Origin: an uncultured bacterium
GTDB lineage: Bacteria; Patescibacteriota; Minisyncoccia; Phycocordibacterales; CAIZIN01
DNA: 6,147 bases
Assembly: GCA_903933085.1 (NCBI GenBank)
Contig: CAIZIN010000021.1
Location: forward strand, 1 to 6,147
Direction of reading: 5' to 3'
Shown here: piece by piece, positions 4,658-6,147 of the stretch
Numbering within the stretch: the stretch's first letter is position 1
Layout: every line of letters starts with the position of its first letter
Position numbers and translations under genes: made by a program
The notes under the pieces: generated by a model
Told to the model about the DNA's origin: nothing
Seen by the model: the letters and a program-made list of their open reading frames with translations, nothing else
Databases searched by the model: none

Positions 4658-5717
4658 AACAAATGATAAAAAATTTGTATCTATAATTTGGGGATATTCA
4701 CCTCAGTTATATAATTTTTCAGCAGAGGAAAATTACCACCTGCACATACTTAATATTGCAAGAAACTTAGGATACAAAACATATGTAATTATAAAAGGCA
4801 CTAAAACAAGCCTAGAAAATGACCCCAACTTTGATCTAGGTACTGAGGTGATTGATTATAAAAACATATTCCATTTTTTATTTCAGATAGTTAAATTCTC
4901 AATAAAAAAAAGTTTATTCTATGTAAACAGCTACGAGTGGCAATCTTTTTTGATTCCTTTTCTTTCAAGAAAAACAATTTTTATGGCCCACTCCCAACCA
5001 ATAAGAAAAAACAAAGCTAAACAATATATTCAAAATTTTGTATATATTTTTTTCAAAACAATCAGACTAAACAATGAGTCGGAAAAGGATTTTTTAATTA
5101 AACAACGAATCAACAAGGGTAAACTTTTTGTGATACCGCTCATTGTATCACAAAAGATATTTCACATAATAGACGACAGAGCAAAACGATCAAACCTAGT
5201 TTATTTTGGAAATGTCACCAAAGTAAAAAATTTAGAAACCATACTAAAGGCATTAAAAGAAGTTGCTACTTATTACCCATCAATAAAACTAAATATTGTA
5301 GGGGAGGTATATGATAATGAATTTGTTGACCAAATCAATAATTTGAATTTAAATGAAAATATTATCCTACACGGACACAAAGCACAGAATGAACAATTGA
5401 CAAATTTATTAAACACAACAATTATCTCAATCAACTCATCTATTAGTGAAGGACAGTGTGTTTCAGTTTATGATACTGCTCTCTGTGGTAATGTATTATG
5501 CTTACCTAAAATAATGTCTTTCACCGGTGTATTTAAGGACACGGCTTTATTCCATGATATTCATGACCACAAGGCCCTAGCCCAAAATATAATTACGTAT
5601 TTGAAAAATCCACAACTAACCCAAGAACATAGGCGAAAAAACATAGAGATGATCAATAAAAATTATTCTAAAGAAGCAGTAGAAAAGAAACTTAGAAATT
5701 TAATTTTAAAAATATGA
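4650..5717 (+). CDS. GT4-type (GT-B fold) glycosyltransferase
   Basis: A 355-residue soluble or membrane-associated protein predicted to transfer a nucleotide-activated sugar onto a growing lipid-linked glycan in the cytoplasm. The C-terminal half is a Glycos_transf_1 domain: LVYFGNVTKVKNLETILKAL (183-202, nucleotide-sugar-binding strand with Lys191/Lys193), LNIVGEV (214-220), NIILHGH (237-243) and SEGQCVSVYDTALCG (266-280). The last corresponds to the EX7E motif, but the second acidic residue is Asp275 rather than Glu (first is Glu267). The N-terminal acceptor domain is divergent, with HSQP at 114-117. The start ATG at 4650 overlaps the flippase stop by 8 bp, and no Shine-Dalgarno is seen. 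The TGA stop is followed in frame by TAA and overlaps the next gene's ATG. A retaining mechanism is expected from the GT4 family; donor and acceptor are unknown. Confidence 0.82.
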   Translation: MIKTNDKKFVSIIWGYSPQLYNFSAEENYHLHILNIARNLGYKTYVIIKGTKTSLENDPNFDLGTEVIDYKNIFHFLFQIVKFSIKKSLFYVNSYEWQSFLIPFLSRKTIFMAHSQPIRKNKAKQYIQNFVYIFFKTIRLNNESEKDFLIKQRINKGKLFVIPLIVSQKIFHIIDDRAKRSNLVYFGNVTKVKNLETILKALKEVATYYPSIKLNIVGEVYDNEFVDQINNLNLNENIILHGHKAQNEQLTNLLNTTIISINSSISEGQCVSVYDTALCGNVLCLPKIMSFTGVFKDTALFHDIHDHKALAQNIITYLKNPQLTQEHRRKNIEMINKNYSKEAVEKKLRNLILKI

Positions 5718-6147
5718 TAAAAAATTATTATAACGTGATGAAAGCATTAGTATCTGAGTGTAAAAATTGGCCTTCTATCATTATTGCAAAAATCTTTAAC
5801 TTCAAATTAGAAAATTTAGTACTTAGAAATAAGTATAAGATATTTTTAGGTGATAAAATAGGTAAAGCAGACCTATCTATGTTTTCTGAAATATGGTATG
5901 AAAATTTTTATAATCCTAGAGGATTTGAAATTAATGAGAATGATATAGTTTTTGATATCGGTGCCAACAACGGCTTCTTTAGTATCTACGCAGCCTCAAA
6001 GGCCTTACGTGGTAAAGTTTATGCTTTCGAGCCAGTCCCATCCCTAGCCAAAAAAATTAAAATGAGTTCAGATCTAAATAATTTTGACAACATTATTATT
6101 GAAAAATTAGCAATTGGCAACAATAATTCTGAATGCTTATTTTATGT
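5714..6147 (+). CDS. FkbM-family SAM-dependent methyltransferase, N-terminal part (cut by window end)
   Basis: My translation from the ATG at 5714 gives 144 complete codons, open to the right edge. Residues 77-95 contain DIVFDIGANNGFFSIYAAS, the glycine-rich SAM-binding motif I. Residues 101-109 contain KVYAFEPVP, the acidic motif II whose Glu106 should bind the SAM ribose. This spacing and wording are typical of FkbM methyltransferases, which O-methylate sugars in many glycan loci. About 75 residues precede the fold, as in many family members. The start is chosen because ATG overlaps the previous stop as ATGA (4 bp), a classic coupling arrangement; Met9 (5738) is a less likely alternative. 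No Shine-Dalgarno is seen. Context suggests it modifies the glycan made by the neighbouring transferase, perhaps as a terminal cap. The C-terminal part lies outside the window. Confidence 0.85.
   Translation, partial: MIKNYYNVMKALVSECKNWPSIIIAKIFNFKLENLVLRNKYKIFLGDKIGKADLSMFSEIWYENFYNPRGFEINENDIVFDIGANNGFFSIYAASKALRGKVYAFEPVPSLAKKIKMSSDLNNFDNIIIEKLAIGNNNSECLFY

Noticed and set aside
3696..4911. Homopolymer runs T8 (3696-3703) and A8 (4904-4911) inside coding genes as phase-variation tracts
   Set aside because: Eight-base runs are expected by chance in such AT-rich genes, and the frames are intact. I saw no longer tract or other sign of programmed slippage.

Overview
The window looks like a piece of a low-GC bacterial genome, most likely a Candidate Phyla Radiation (Patescibacteria, Parcubacteria-like) member. 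This is an inference from three things: a Wzy/WaaL-type membrane protein fused to a TPR tail, AT-rich protein genes with no recognisable Shine-Dalgarno sequences, and compact overlapping genes. The standard genetic code fits. TAG, TAA and TGA all end genes, and no internal TGA is needed.

Layout. Positions 1-688 hold no convincing protein gene. They carry a dense set of RNA and DNA signals, most of which read on the minus strand: two promoter-to-terminator units (about 504 to 399 and 307 to 151), a perfect DnaA-box sequence, a helically phased array of (A/G)GACT, and an 81-bp imperfect palindrome resembling a MITE or REP element. Positions 689-2911 (minus) encode a 740-residue O-antigen ligase/polymerase-family protein with a C-terminal TPR domain. 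Positions 2912-3346 are a divergent intergenic region. It holds a degenerate 7-bp tandem repeat and a roughly 245-nt, highly structured minus-strand RNA with its own promoter and Rho-independent terminator. From 3347 to the right edge lies a plus-strand glycan operon with overlapping genes: a Wzx-type flippase, a GT4-type glycosyltransferase and the N-terminal part of an FkbM-family methyltransferase.

How it fits together. The coding genes form a surface-polysaccharide or glycoprotein locus. The glycosyltransferase adds a sugar to a lipid-linked glycan, the methyltransferase probably caps or decorates it, the flippase moves it across the membrane, and the Wzy/WaaL-like protein polymerises it or transfers it to an acceptor. 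The rightward operon is visibly more AT-rich than the leftward ligase gene, which would fit an exchanged glycan cassette.

The most interesting content is non-coding. Three minus-strand transcription units each have an extended -10 promoter (TG one base before the hexamer) and a hairpin-plus-U-run terminator, and none has a convincing protein product. The largest (about 3218 to 2975) folds into a long closing stem around a four-way junction. Three of its base pairs are G-U wobbles on the minus strand but A-C mismatches on the plus strand. I do not recognise it as any RNA family I know.
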